Shown in pieces: positions 1 through 6,430 of a stretch of 6,711 nt of DNA. This stretch comes from Chitinophagaceae bacterium (lineage in GTDB: Bacteria > Bacteroidota > Bacteroidia > Chitinophagales > Chitinophagaceae). A model generated the notes under the pieces. That model did no database searches. It was given only the letters and a program-made list of their open reading frames with translations, and was not told where the DNA came from. The stretch covers positions 1-6,711 of the forward strand of contig JALOMX010000112.1 of assembly GCA_025455245.1 (NCBI GenBank), read 5' to 3'. Numbering within the stretch: the stretch's first letter is position 1; every line of letters starts with the position of its first letter. Position numbers and translations under genes: made by a program.

Positions 1-51
1 CTTGGTGCCTTGGTGGCAAAAAATGGAAAAATCAAACCTGCTAATGAATAA
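1..51 (+). CDS. 3' end of an upstream gene (partial, unidentified)
   Basis: Reading from base 1, frame 1 stays open for 16 codons (LGALVAKNGKIKPANE) and ends in TAA at 49-51. The last A of that stop is the first base of the ATG of the next gene, giving a TAATG junction. This arrangement is typical of translationally coupled genes in one operon and is the main reason to believe the fragment is coding. The tail is too short to assign to a family, and nothing can be said about its function. A chance open stretch of this length is also possible. Confidence 0.5.
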   Translation, partial: LGALVAKNGKIKPANE

Positions 52-725
52 TGCAAAAACTTACTTTTGATATAGTTCAGGACAAAGAATTAGCCACCTA
101 TATGAAGGAAGTCATTAGTACCGGTGGTATCGATGTGACTATTAATGAATCCAAACCCTTTTATGATACTATCCTGGGGGATATTGATTCGATGTTGAAA
201 TACGAGGTTTTATTAAATCCAAAGGATTTTGAAGAAGCTGAAAGTTTACTTTATTCGGCTTTAAAAAAAGAAAATGCAGATAAGGAGCATTGGTTGAATG
301 AAAGGACTGACGATGAATTATTGGAACTTGTTGAAAATCCCAGGAGCCAGGGACGGCTTAATTCAATAATCGCTGAAATTATTCTGGAAAAGAGGAACAT
401 TAAAGGAGTGAACAACCATTTATTAACTGAGGAGGAACCTGATGATGCATCATTTTCTGCCGGTGAATCAAGGTCTCTACCCGGTTGGTCCAAAGTATTA
501 TTGGTAATAGCCTCTATTTCCGGGCTTTTTGTCCTGATGTTGGGAATGGGCGGAATTATAGTAGGGTTGTTTATTAACAGGTTTAAAGTCCATAATGCAA
601 AGGGGCAATTATATTTTTTGTTTGATAAAAATACCCGTGAATTTGGTCTTGCACTTACCCTCATAAGCGCTTTGATTTTCATTGTTACATGGTTTTTCAT
701 TTCCCATCCATCATTTTTTTACTAA
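51..725 (+). CDS. Two-TM membrane protein with DUF2007-like N-terminal domain, function unknown
   Basis: A 224-residue protein of unknown function. Residues 1-70 resemble the small DUF2007 'putative signal transducing' fold: two strand-helix units ending in a hydrophobic strand and an acidic helix (VLLNPKDFEEAESLL, 53-67). Residues 85-115 (DDELLELVENP ... IILEKRNI) look like the short helical extension that often follows that domain. An acidic, Ser-rich linker (about 121-143) leads to two hydrophobic segments, about 148-174 and 197-217, which should be transmembrane. A basic/polar loop of about 20 residues lies between them. The N-terminal domain is therefore probably cytoplasmic and membrane-tethered. 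The start overlaps the preceding stop by one base, and the next gene begins 14 bases after this stop, so operon transcription is likely. The DUF2007 assignment comes from pattern memory, not a search. No catalytic motif is seen. Confidence 0.8.
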   Translation: MQKLTFDIVQDKELATYMKEVISTGGIDVTINESKPFYDTILGDIDSMLKYEVLLNPKDFEEAESLLYSALKKENADKEHWLNERTDDELLELVENPRSQGRLNSIIAEIILEKRNIKGVNNHLLTEEEPDDASFSAGESRSLPGWSKVLLVIASISGLFVLMLGMGGIIVGLFINRFKVHNAKGQLYFLFDKNTREFGLALTLISALIFIVTWFFISHPSFFY

Positions 726-739
726 TCATTCAAAACAAC

Positions 740-1885
740 ATGGACTTCACAACAATAAGACAATACAACTTCCCAACAATAATCCGCTTTGGTGCAGGGG
801 CAACGGAGGAACTATTGCCGCACTTAAAACAACTGGGCTTCAATAAACCATTAATTGTTACCGATCCGGTGGTAGCCGAACTTGTTTTTTTCGACCTGAT
901 TACACACCGTTTGGAAATGGGCGGCATCAGCGTGGAAGTGTTTAAAGATATCCATAAGAACCCGGTGAAAAGTGATGTGCTGAAAGGCGGCGAAGTATAT
1001 CATGCCACCGAACGCGATTGCATCATTGGCATCGGCGGCGGTGCGGCGCTTGATGTTGCGCGCGCTGTAGCGTTGCGTATCCATCACACCCGCGACCTGT
1101 TTGATTATGACGACCTGATAGGCGGAGATAAGTATGTAACCGAAGAAGTGCCCTACTTTATCACTATTCCGACCACAAGCGGCACGGGCAGCGAAGTGGG
1201 TCGCAGCGCCATCATTAGTGAAGACGATACCAAACGCAAACGCATTTTGTTTTCACCTAAACTATTGGCGAAAATCGTTTTTGCTGATCCCGGCCTTACC
1301 ATGGATTTACCTCCACAGGTAACAGCCGCCACCGGCATGGATGCACTTACGCACAACATGGAAGCTTTTATTGCCAAAGGATTTCATCCCATGGCAGAAG
1401 GGATTGCTTTACAAGGCATGAAGCTTATTGCCGAAAGCATTGTACATGCCACCTATAAACCCGATCTTGAAAGCCGCTCGAAAATGATGATTGCCTCCCT
1501 GATGGGCGCAGTTGCTTTTCAGAAAGGACTTGGAGTAGTGCATTCGCTTGCGCATCCGCTCAGCAGTCTGCTCGATACACACCACGGGCTTGCCAATGCG
1601 GTAAACCTGCCATATGGAATGGCCTTTAACCTGCCGGGGCTTGAAAAACAGTTTGATGAAATGGCGCATGCACTTGGTGTAAGTGGCGGACATAAAACTG
1701 TTGTTCCATACCTGTTGTCGCTCAATGAAAAATTAGGCATTCCCACAAGACTGAGAGGTATAGGCGTAAAAGAAGAGCATCTTGAGCCATTGGCACAATT
1801 AGCCATCAATGATTTTTGCCACCCAAGCAATCCAAAGCCGGTGAGCCTTGATGATTTCAGGGCCTTGTATAAACAGGCCCTTTAA
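740..1885 (+). CDS. Iron-containing alcohol dehydrogenase (group III, FucO/AdhB-like)
   Basis: A 381-residue cytoplasmic enzyme expected to interconvert a primary alcohol and its aldehyde with NAD(P)(H). The length is normal for the family (about 380-390). Residues 1-190 form the nucleotide-binding half, with GGGAALD at 99-105 and PTTSGTGSE at 144-152. Residues 191-381 form the all-helical metal domain. The four expected Fe ligands are present: D201 and H205 in TGMDALTH, then H268 and H282, with the 14-residue H-to-H spacing seen in E. coli FucO. H272, also conserved, lies in HSLAHPL. One deviation is Ala102, where the glycine-rich motif usually has Ser. The ATG at 740 was chosen because family members start close to the MDFTTIRQYNF-type sequence. 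An in-frame ATG at 689 would add 17 residues and overlap the previous gene. No Shine-Dalgarno sequence is seen. The substrate is unknown. The aldehyde dehydrogenase at 3950-5314 is a plausible partner. Confidence 0.95.
   Translation: MDFTTIRQYNFPTIIRFGAGATEELLPHLKQLGFNKPLIVTDPVVAELVFFDLITHRLEMGGISVEVFKDIHKNPVKSDVLKGGEVYHATERDCIIGIGGGAALDVARAVALRIHHTRDLFDYDDLIGGDKYVTEEVPYFITIPTTSGTGSEVGRSAIISEDDTKRKRILFSPKLLAKIVFADPGLTMDLPPQVTAATGMDALTHNMEAFIAKGFHPMAEGIALQGMKLIAESIVHATYKPDLESRSKMMIASLMGAVAFQKGLGVVHSLAHPLSSLLDTHHGLANAVNLPYGMAFNLPGLEKQFDEMAHALGVSGGHKTVVPYLLSLNEKLGIPTRLRGIGVKEEHLEPLAQLAINDFCHPSNPKPVSLDDFRALYKQAL
1859..1883 (+). terminator. GC-rich hairpin over the alcohol dehydrogenase stop, possible weak terminator
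   Basis: AGGGCCT (1859-1865) pairs perfectly with AGGCCCT (1875-1881). The stem can be extended inward by G-C and T-A pairs across one bulged T, leaving a loop of about four bases. Only three T residues follow (1881-1883), and the last of them starts the TAA stop codon. The stem is strong and the T run is short, so it could be an inefficient terminator, a 3'-end stabiliser, or only a by-product of coding sequence. Its position just ahead of a promoter-like element supports a transcription boundary between the dehydrogenase and the peptidase. Confidence 0.4.
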
Positions 1886-1900
1886 CGGCGAAAAGAATCC

Positions 1901-1931
1901 TTTCAAAAAATATTCAAACCCCATACCTTTA
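1901..1931 (+). promoter_or_regulatory. Bacteroidota-type promoter for the peptidase-aldehyde dehydrogenase pair
   Basis: TACCTTTA at 1924-1931 matches the Bacteroidota -7 consensus TAnnTTTG in all but the last base. TTTC at 1901-1904 matches the -33 TTTG element in three of four bases. The spacer is 19 bases, which is the usual distance. Transcription would start near 1936-1938, giving a leader of about 27 bases before the ATG at 1964. The leader is A/T-rich and lacks a Shine-Dalgarno sequence, as is common in this phylum. The element lies in the only sizeable gap (78 bases) of the plus-strand block. Confidence 0.55.
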
Positions 1932-1963
1932 GCACATTCTGAAAAAACTTAATCTGTATACAA

Positions 1964-3943
1964 ATGAGAAAAGCCGGTGCAACATTTATTTTTTTGTTGT
2001 CATTAACCACATTGGTTTCCGCACAAACAAAAAGGGTGCTCAAACCCACTGATATCTTTAAAATGCCTTCGGTAAGCGATCCTCAGGTATCGCCCGACGG
2101 GCAATGGGTGGCGTATACCCTTACCACGGTTGATTCCATTAAAGACAACCGCAGCACCGATATATGGATGGTAAGCTGGGACGGCAAAACCTCCCTGCAA
2201 CTCACATTTAGCCCCGAAAGCGAGAGCGCTCCCCGGTGGAGCCCCGATGGCAAATACCTTTCTTTTTTAAGCAGCCGGCAAGAGGGTAAAGGTAGTCAGC
2301 TCTGGCTGCTCGACCGCAGAGGCGGTGAAGCCAAAAGGGTTACCACATTTAAATCCGGAATCTCTGCATATGCATGGGCGCCCGATGGAAAAAAGGTATT
2401 GCTCACGATTACAGACCCTGAACCAGAGGATAGCGGAAAAGTGAAGACAGCCAAACCCATGGTGATGGATAAGTATAAGATCAAGCAGGATGTACAAGGC
2501 TACCGTTATAAAAACCTGTACAGCCATCTATATCTATTTGATATAGAAAAAAAGAAGACAGATACCCTAACCAAGGGTTCCTTCAACCACAGCGCTGCCG
2601 TTTGGAGCCCAGACGGAACCAGAATTGCCTTTGTAAGTAACCAGACAGAGGATCCGGATAAAAATGAAAACACCGACATTTTTATCATCGACGCCAAGCC
2701 GGGATCCGTTGCCAAAAAACTGACCACATGGACAGGAAGCGACAACAACCCGCAGTGGAGCCCGGATGGACAAAGAATTGTATATACACGGTCCACCAGT
2801 CCCGAAAACTATGCTATGTATGATCAACCGGTCCTAACAGTGGTATCCGCAAGTGGAGGAGAACCGCAATTGCTCTCACAATCGCTTGACCGGGGCGTAG
2901 GCAGCCCCAGATGGCTAAATGACAATACAGGCATTATTGCCCTTGTAACCGACGACCGGGAGCAGTATCCGGCACTTTTTGTACCTGCAACAAATGCTTA
3001 TACCAAAATAGAAGTAGGTAACAATATTTTTCAATCAACCAATTATGCCGGTGGCAAATGGGCTGTGCTTGCAAGCAACCCCACTACCCCAACCGAAGTT
3101 TATGCTTTTGAAAACAGCAGCCTGCGCAGGCTAACATTTCATACCGATAGCCTGATGAAAAACATCAAGCTGGCAAAGGTTTCGGGGGTTACTGCCAAAG
3201 CAAAAGATGGCAATACAGTAAATGGTGTTTTGTACCGTCCGGCCGATTCGGCTGAAACCAAGCCAATGCCTCTGCTACTCATTATTCATGGCGGGCCGGT
3301 AGCACAGGATGACTATGGCTTCAACATGCAATCGCAGGTACTCGCAGGTGCAGGATATGCGGTGGTGAATGTAAACTACCGTGGAAGTAACGGTCGCGGA
3401 TTGGCGTACACAAAAGCCATCAGCGGCGACTGGGGAAACCTTGAAGTGGTGGACTTACATGCCGTGGTAGATGAACTGGTGAAGCAGGGCATTGCAGATT
3501 CAGCGCGTCTTGGTGTGGGCGGCTGGAGCTATGGCGGGATATTGACCGATTACCTCATTGCAACTGATACACGCTTTAAAGCGGCTGTAAGCGGCGCAGG
3601 AGTTGGTTTTACCATGTCACTCTACGGCGTTGACCAATACATTATGCAATACGACAATGAAATTGGTCCGCCCTGGAAAAACTTAGACACATACCTCAAG
3701 ATTGGTTATCCGTTGCTGAAAGCCGACCGCATCAAAACACCCACTTTGTTTATGGTAGGTGAAAAGGATTTTAATGTACCGGCAGTCGGCAGCGAACAAA
3801 TGTATCAGGCATTGCGCAGTCAGGGCATTCCTACGCAATATGTGGTGTATCCCGGGCAGTTTCACGGCATTACGGTTCCCAGCTATCAGGCCGACAGGCT
3901 GACAAGGTATATTGAATGGTTCAATAAATACATTAAGAAGTGA
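1964..3943 (+). CDS. Secreted S9-family (prolyl oligopeptidase-type) serine peptidase
   Basis: A 659-residue exported peptidase of the DPP/acylaminoacyl-peptidase type, expected to trim short peptides in the periplasm or at the cell surface. Residues 1-20 form a signal peptide: MRK, a hydrophobic core, then VSA followed by Gln21 as the likely cleavage point. Residues 30-400 are a beta-propeller of TolB/WD40-like blades, with WSPDG-type motifs at 43-46, 92-96, 138-142, 214-218 and 265-269. The alpha/beta-hydrolase domain (about 410-659) has the HGGP motif at 442-445, nucleophile Ser522 in GWSYGG, Asp602 in GEKDF and His634 in GQFHG, so the triad is complete. The length is normal for S9 enzymes. 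The aldehyde dehydrogenase starts six bases after the stop, indicating co-transcription from the promoter at 1901-1931. Exact specificity (dipeptidyl, tripeptidyl or acylaminoacyl) cannot be told from the sequence. Confidence 0.95.
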   Translation: MRKAGATFIFLLSLTTLVSAQTKRVLKPTDIFKMPSVSDPQVSPDGQWVAYTLTTVDSIKDNRSTDIWMVSWDGKTSLQLTFSPESESAPRWSPDGKYLSFLSSRQEGKGSQLWLLDRRGGEAKRVTTFKSGISAYAWAPDGKKVLLTITDPEPEDSGKVKTAKPMVMDKYKIKQDVQGYRYKNLYSHLYLFDIEKKKTDTLTKGSFNHSAAVWSPDGTRIAFVSNQTEDPDKNENTDIFIIDAKPGSVAKKLTTWTGSDNNPQWSPDGQRIVYTRSTSPENYAMYDQPVLTVVSASGGEPQLLSQSLDRGVGSPRWLNDNTGIIALVTDDREQYPALFVPATNAYTKIEVGNNIFQSTNYAGGKWAVLASNPTTPTEVYAFENSSLRRLTFHTDSLMKNIKLAKVSGVTAKAKDGNTVNGVLYRPADSAETKPMPLLLIIHGGPVAQDDYGFNMQSQVLAGAGYAVVNVNYRGSNGRGLAYTKAISGDWGNLEVVDLHAVVDELVKQGIADSARLGVGGWSYGGILTDYLIATDTRFKAAVSGAGVGFTMSLYGVDQYIMQYDNEIGPPWKNLDTYLKIGYPLLKADRIKTPTLFMVGEKDFNVPAVGSEQMYQALRSQGIPTQYVVYPGQFHGITVPSYQADRLTRYIEWFNKYIKK

Positions 3944-3949
3944 GGCGCT

Positions 3950-5314
3950 ATGATCATTGTTAATCCTGCTACAGAAGAAATCATTGCAGATATACCTGAA
4001 GACAATCGGGATTCCATTCAGGGAATATATAAAAAGGCTTTGGCTGCACAACAGGCGTGGGTTACCGTACCGCTTACCGAAAGGGTATCTTGCATTGAAA
4101 AATTCTTTCATAGCCTTGAAGCGCAGAAAGACACCCTTGCCCGCATACTGACCGAAGAAGTAGGCAAGCCGCTGCAGCAATCGTACAACGAATTGAACGG
4201 AGCAAGGACACGCATTCAATTTTTCCTGGACAACAGCGAACAATACTTAGCTGAAGAGTGGATAACGCAGGAAGAATTGACGAAAGAAAAAATAACCTAT
4301 GAACCGCTTGGGGTAATTGCCAATATATCTGCATGGAATTATCCTTACCTCGTGGGGGTGAATGTTTTTATCCCTGCGCTGATTGGCGGCAATGCAGTCT
4401 TGTATAAATCTTCGGAATACGCAACGCTTACCGGACTGCATATTGAAAGGATGATGCATGAAGCGGGCGTACCAAAAGATATTTTTCAATGTGTGGTTGG
4501 CAAGGCTGAGGCAGGACAGGCACTGCTTGATCTGCCCCTTGATGGTTACTTTTTTACCGGGAGCTTTGCCACCGGTAAAAAGATTGCGGAATCTACAGCC
4601 GGTAAATTGGTTCCGGTGCAAATGGAATTGGGCGGCAAAGACCCGCTATATGTGATGGATGATATACCAGATATCAGACTGGTTGCAGCGGCCGTACTTG
4701 AAGGGGTAATGTACAATGCCGGGCAAAGCTGCTGTGCGGTAGAGCGTGTGTATGTACATGCAAACGTGTATGATGCATTTTGCGAAGCCATACAAGCCGA
4801 AGCGGGTAAAATGAAAATTGGAAATCCTATGCAACCGGGAATGGATATGGGGCCATTATGTCGTCCGCAGCAAGTAGCAGTGCTGCAAAAGCAGGTTGAG
4901 GATGCTTTGGCAAAAGGTGCATCGGTCTTATACAAAAGCAATGAACTTCCTGCAAAGGGCTATTATTTTCCCATCACCCTCCTGATCGGGGTTAACCACA
5001 GCATGGACATTATGATGGAAGAAAGCTTTGGGCCTGTGGTGGGCATACAAAAAGTGCAGGACGATGCCGAAGCGATTGACCTCATGCAGGATACGGTGTA
5101 CGGATTGACAGCGGCCGTATACGGATCCGATTCGCAACGGGCAGGAGCCATCATGCAAAGGATGCGAACCGGTACCGTGTACTTTAATTGCTGCGACCGC
5201 GTAAGCGCAGGACTTCCCTGGAGCGGTCGTGGGCATTCAGGCGTGGGCAGCACTTTGAGTATACAAGGAATCAGGGCCTTTGTGCAACCAAAAGCCTGGC
5301 ATTTAAGGAGTTAA
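3950..5314 (+). CDS. NAD(P)-dependent aldehyde dehydrogenase
   Basis: A 454-residue cytoplasmic enzyme of the aldehyde dehydrogenase superfamily, oxidising an aldehyde to a carboxylic acid with NAD(P)+. All key residues are visible: Asn130 in SAWNYP (oxyanion), Lys153 (cofactor binding), the GSFATG turn at 204-209, Glu226 in MELGGK (general base), nucleophile Cys261 in NAGQSC, and Glu358 in EESFGP. A second Cys (262) follows the nucleophile directly. The protein is shorter than the typical 480-500 residues and close to the compact SSADH/YneI-like enzymes. The C-terminal stretch NCCDRVSAGLPWSGRGHSG and the ending PKAWHLRS recall, from memory, aldehyde dehydrogenases encoded beside iron-containing alcohol dehydrogenases in Proteobacteria. 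That supports pairing with the enzyme at 740-1885. The start is six bases after the peptidase stop. The substrate is not determinable. Confidence 0.94.
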   Translation: MIIVNPATEEIIADIPEDNRDSIQGIYKKALAAQQAWVTVPLTERVSCIEKFFHSLEAQKDTLARILTEEVGKPLQQSYNELNGARTRIQFFLDNSEQYLAEEWITQEELTKEKITYEPLGVIANISAWNYPYLVGVNVFIPALIGGNAVLYKSSEYATLTGLHIERMMHEAGVPKDIFQCVVGKAEAGQALLDLPLDGYFFTGSFATGKKIAESTAGKLVPVQMELGGKDPLYVMDDIPDIRLVAAAVLEGVMYNAGQSCCAVERVYVHANVYDAFCEAIQAEAGKMKIGNPMQPGMDMGPLCRPQQVAVLQKQVEDALAKGASVLYKSNELPAKGYYFPITLLIGVNHSMDIMMEESFGPVVGIQKVQDDAEAIDLMQDTVYGLTAAVYGSDSQRAGAIMQRMRTGTVYFNCCDRVSAGLPWSGRGHSGVGSTLSIQGIRAFVQPKAWHLRS

Positions 5315-5531
5315 TCATATCCGATAAAGCCAATAGTATCCACTGATTCCCAAAACAATTTATCATCCTAAGAACTGTAAAATTCTTTTCTGTATTTATC
5401 CTCCGGAAGCTTATAGGCAGATACAGATCAGCATTTGTAAATGCACAATCAAATTCAATTGAATTGAAAAAAACTGCCACTACATTTCCAACTTCCAAAA
5501 TACTGCCGACAGCTATATATTCAGATGATTA
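5315..5531. other. AT-rich convergent intergenic spacer without a recognisable gene
   Basis: This spacer follows the aldehyde dehydrogenase and precedes the terminator-like hairpin. Open frames exist on both strands: about 61 codons on the plus strand ending at 5530, and 75 codons on the minus strand overlapping the aldehyde dehydrogenase end. Neither shows a recognisable motif or a supporting start context. The only structured element seen is a 14-base perfect palindrome, AATTCAATTGAATT, at 5452-5465. It has no loop and is made mostly of A and T. A sample of 60 bases (5341-5400) is about 28% G+C. Confidence 0.5.
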
Positions 5532-5579
5532 AGGTAATTACGTTATCCATAATTAAGTAATAAGGAATTACCTGTTTTT
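5532..5579 (+). terminator. Terminator-like hairpin ending the plus-strand operon
   Basis: AGGTAATT (5532-5539) pairs perfectly with AATTACCT (5566-5573). Inside, after a small asymmetric interior loop, TTAT (5543-5546) pairs with ATAA (5560-5563), leaving a 13-base loop. Five T residues follow at 5575-5579, giving the stem-plus-T-run order of an intrinsic terminator on the plus strand. The stem is AT-rich, so it is not strong. It lies between convergent genes and 13 bases beyond the methyltransferase stop as read from the other strand, where a T run is lacking. It therefore serves the plus-strand transcript better. Confidence 0.55.
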
Positions 5580-5591
5580 GAAGAGAATGTA

Positions 5592-6368
5592 TTATCGCCA
5601 AATAAAGCCCGGCAAGCGGAAAAAACGCAATACTTTATTGATACGCAATAGAAATAAGTATTGCATTCTACCTTTAATTTTTTTTATACCCTTATTTTTT
5701 TTAATATTTTCCGGAAAGGAAGGTACACCCTTCAATACCTGTTTGGGCATTTCCCTGTTTCGCTTTTCAACAATTACCATACTATCATAAAAATGTACCG
5801 AATCAGCGGTTCGGGTAAAATTACTTACCGGCAGCGATGATTGTTCCGAATGAAAAGCATTGAGCTGATCGATAAAGTTCTTACTGTATTCAATGAAAGT
5901 GCCGCGACGTTTATGCCCTCCGCCAAGCCTTACCCTGTATGAGGTATGTACATCTTCACATAAATAGACTCCATTTTCTTTTACATGGTCAAATAATTCC
6001 TCATAAGAAACAATCTGTTGTACCATAGTATGTCCTCCATCGTCTATCAATATATCGATCGGAGGAATTTGTTTTTTCAACTCCCTCAAAAATTTCCTGT
6101 CTGATTGAGAACCGATGAAAATTTTAATATTCTCTTCTTCAAGTTCTTTGCAACGCGGATTGATATCTACCCCATAAATCTTTGCCTTATCTCCAAAATA
6201 GTCCTTCCACATTTGCAGACTTCCACCCTGAAAAACGCCAATTTCAAGGATCACGATTTCCCGGTTTCGGAACCGGCTGAAATGCCTTTCATAAATATCA
6301 AAATAGTGAGTCCATTTGGAGATCAACCGTTTTTCATTTTTTTCAAAATACTTTTCTAGATCATTCAT
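5592..6368 (-). CDS. Class I SAM-dependent methyltransferase (macrocin/MycE-type O-methyltransferase-like)
   Basis: A 258-residue cytoplasmic methyltransferase, expected to move a methyl group from S-adenosylmethionine to a sugar or other hydroxyl. The Rossmann fold is clear. Motif I is LEIGVFQGGS (41-50). Asp68 in YGVDIN ends the second strand and should hold the SAM ribose. IDILIDDGGH (104-113) contains the acidic/His cluster typical of metal-assisted sugar O-methyltransferases, and YLCEDVHTS (135-143) forms the next strand. An N-terminal helical part (1-35) contains WTHYFDIYERHF. Residues 221-258 form a Lys/Arg-rich tail with an aromatic end (IKKNKGIKKIKGR ... FIWR) that is not part of the core fold and may contact membrane or substrate. 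The gene lies 62 bases downstream of another minus-strand gene, a layout common in glycan clusters. The start at 6368 has no Shine-Dalgarno sequence. The acceptor is unknown. Confidence 0.85.
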   Translation of the reverse strand: MNDLEKYFEKNEKRLISKWTHYFDIYERHFSRFRNREIVILEIGVFQGGSLQMWKDYFGDKAKIYGVDINPRCKELEEENIKIFIGSQSDRKFLRELKKQIPPIDILIDDGGHTMVQQIVSYEELFDHVKENGVYLCEDVHTSYRVRLGGGHKRRGTFIEYSKNFIDQLNAFHSEQSSLPVSNFTRTADSVHFYDSMVIVEKRNREMPKQVLKGVPSFPENIKKNKGIKKIKGRMQYLFLLRINKVLRFFRLPGFIWR

Positions 6369-6411
6369 GGGTTATAATATTTAAAGATTTATCCGGCGAA
6401 TTGAGCATTGT

Positions 6412-6427
6412 ATTGCCATTAGGCAAT
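6412..6427 (-). other. Small inverted repeat after the right-edge gene
   Basis: ATTGCC and GGCAAT form a perfect six-base-pair stem around the loop ATTA, three bases beyond the stop of the gene at 6431-6711 on the minus strand. No T run follows in that direction, so intrinsic termination is doubtful. It could mark the 3' end of the upstream coding segment or shape the leader of the methyltransferase mRNA. The 62-base gap in which it sits shows no clear TAnnTTTG promoter. Confidence 0.3.
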
Positions 6428-6430
6428 CGA

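Noticed and set aside
617..645. Possible promoter for the alcohol dehydrogenase (TTTG at 617-620, TGAATTTG at 638-645)
   Set aside because: The spacer is 17 bases instead of about 19, the -7 box has a mismatch at its important A, and it lies within the coding region of the previous gene. The 14-base gap suggests co-transcription instead.
689..739. Longer N terminus for the alcohol dehydrogenase starting at 689
   Set aside because: The extra 17 residues overlap the preceding membrane-protein gene and lie outside the usual family start. The ATG at 740 begins where the family's first strand begins.
3683..4243. 186-codon minus-strand frame across the peptidase and aldehyde dehydrogenase junction
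   Set aside because: It is a shadow. Both plus-strand genes here have complete catalytic motifs, and the minus frame spans their junction with no recognisable domain.
5452..5465. Perfect 14-base palindrome AATTCAATTGAATT as an operator or recombination site
   Set aside because: It is nearly all A and T in an AT-rich spacer between convergent genes, with no promoter nearby and no second copy seen. Chance is the simpler explanation.
5271..5498. 75-codon minus-strand frame across the aldehyde dehydrogenase end and the spacer
   Set aside because: It overlaps the end of a solid gene, shows no family motif and has no supporting start context. It was considered as a gene remnant but nothing in it could be tied to a family.
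5578..5790. 70-codon plus-strand frame
   Set aside because: It lies antisense to the C-terminal part of the methyltransferase, whose own frame has clear motifs. Its Lys/Arg-rich start and hydrophobic run reflect the complementary strand's composition.
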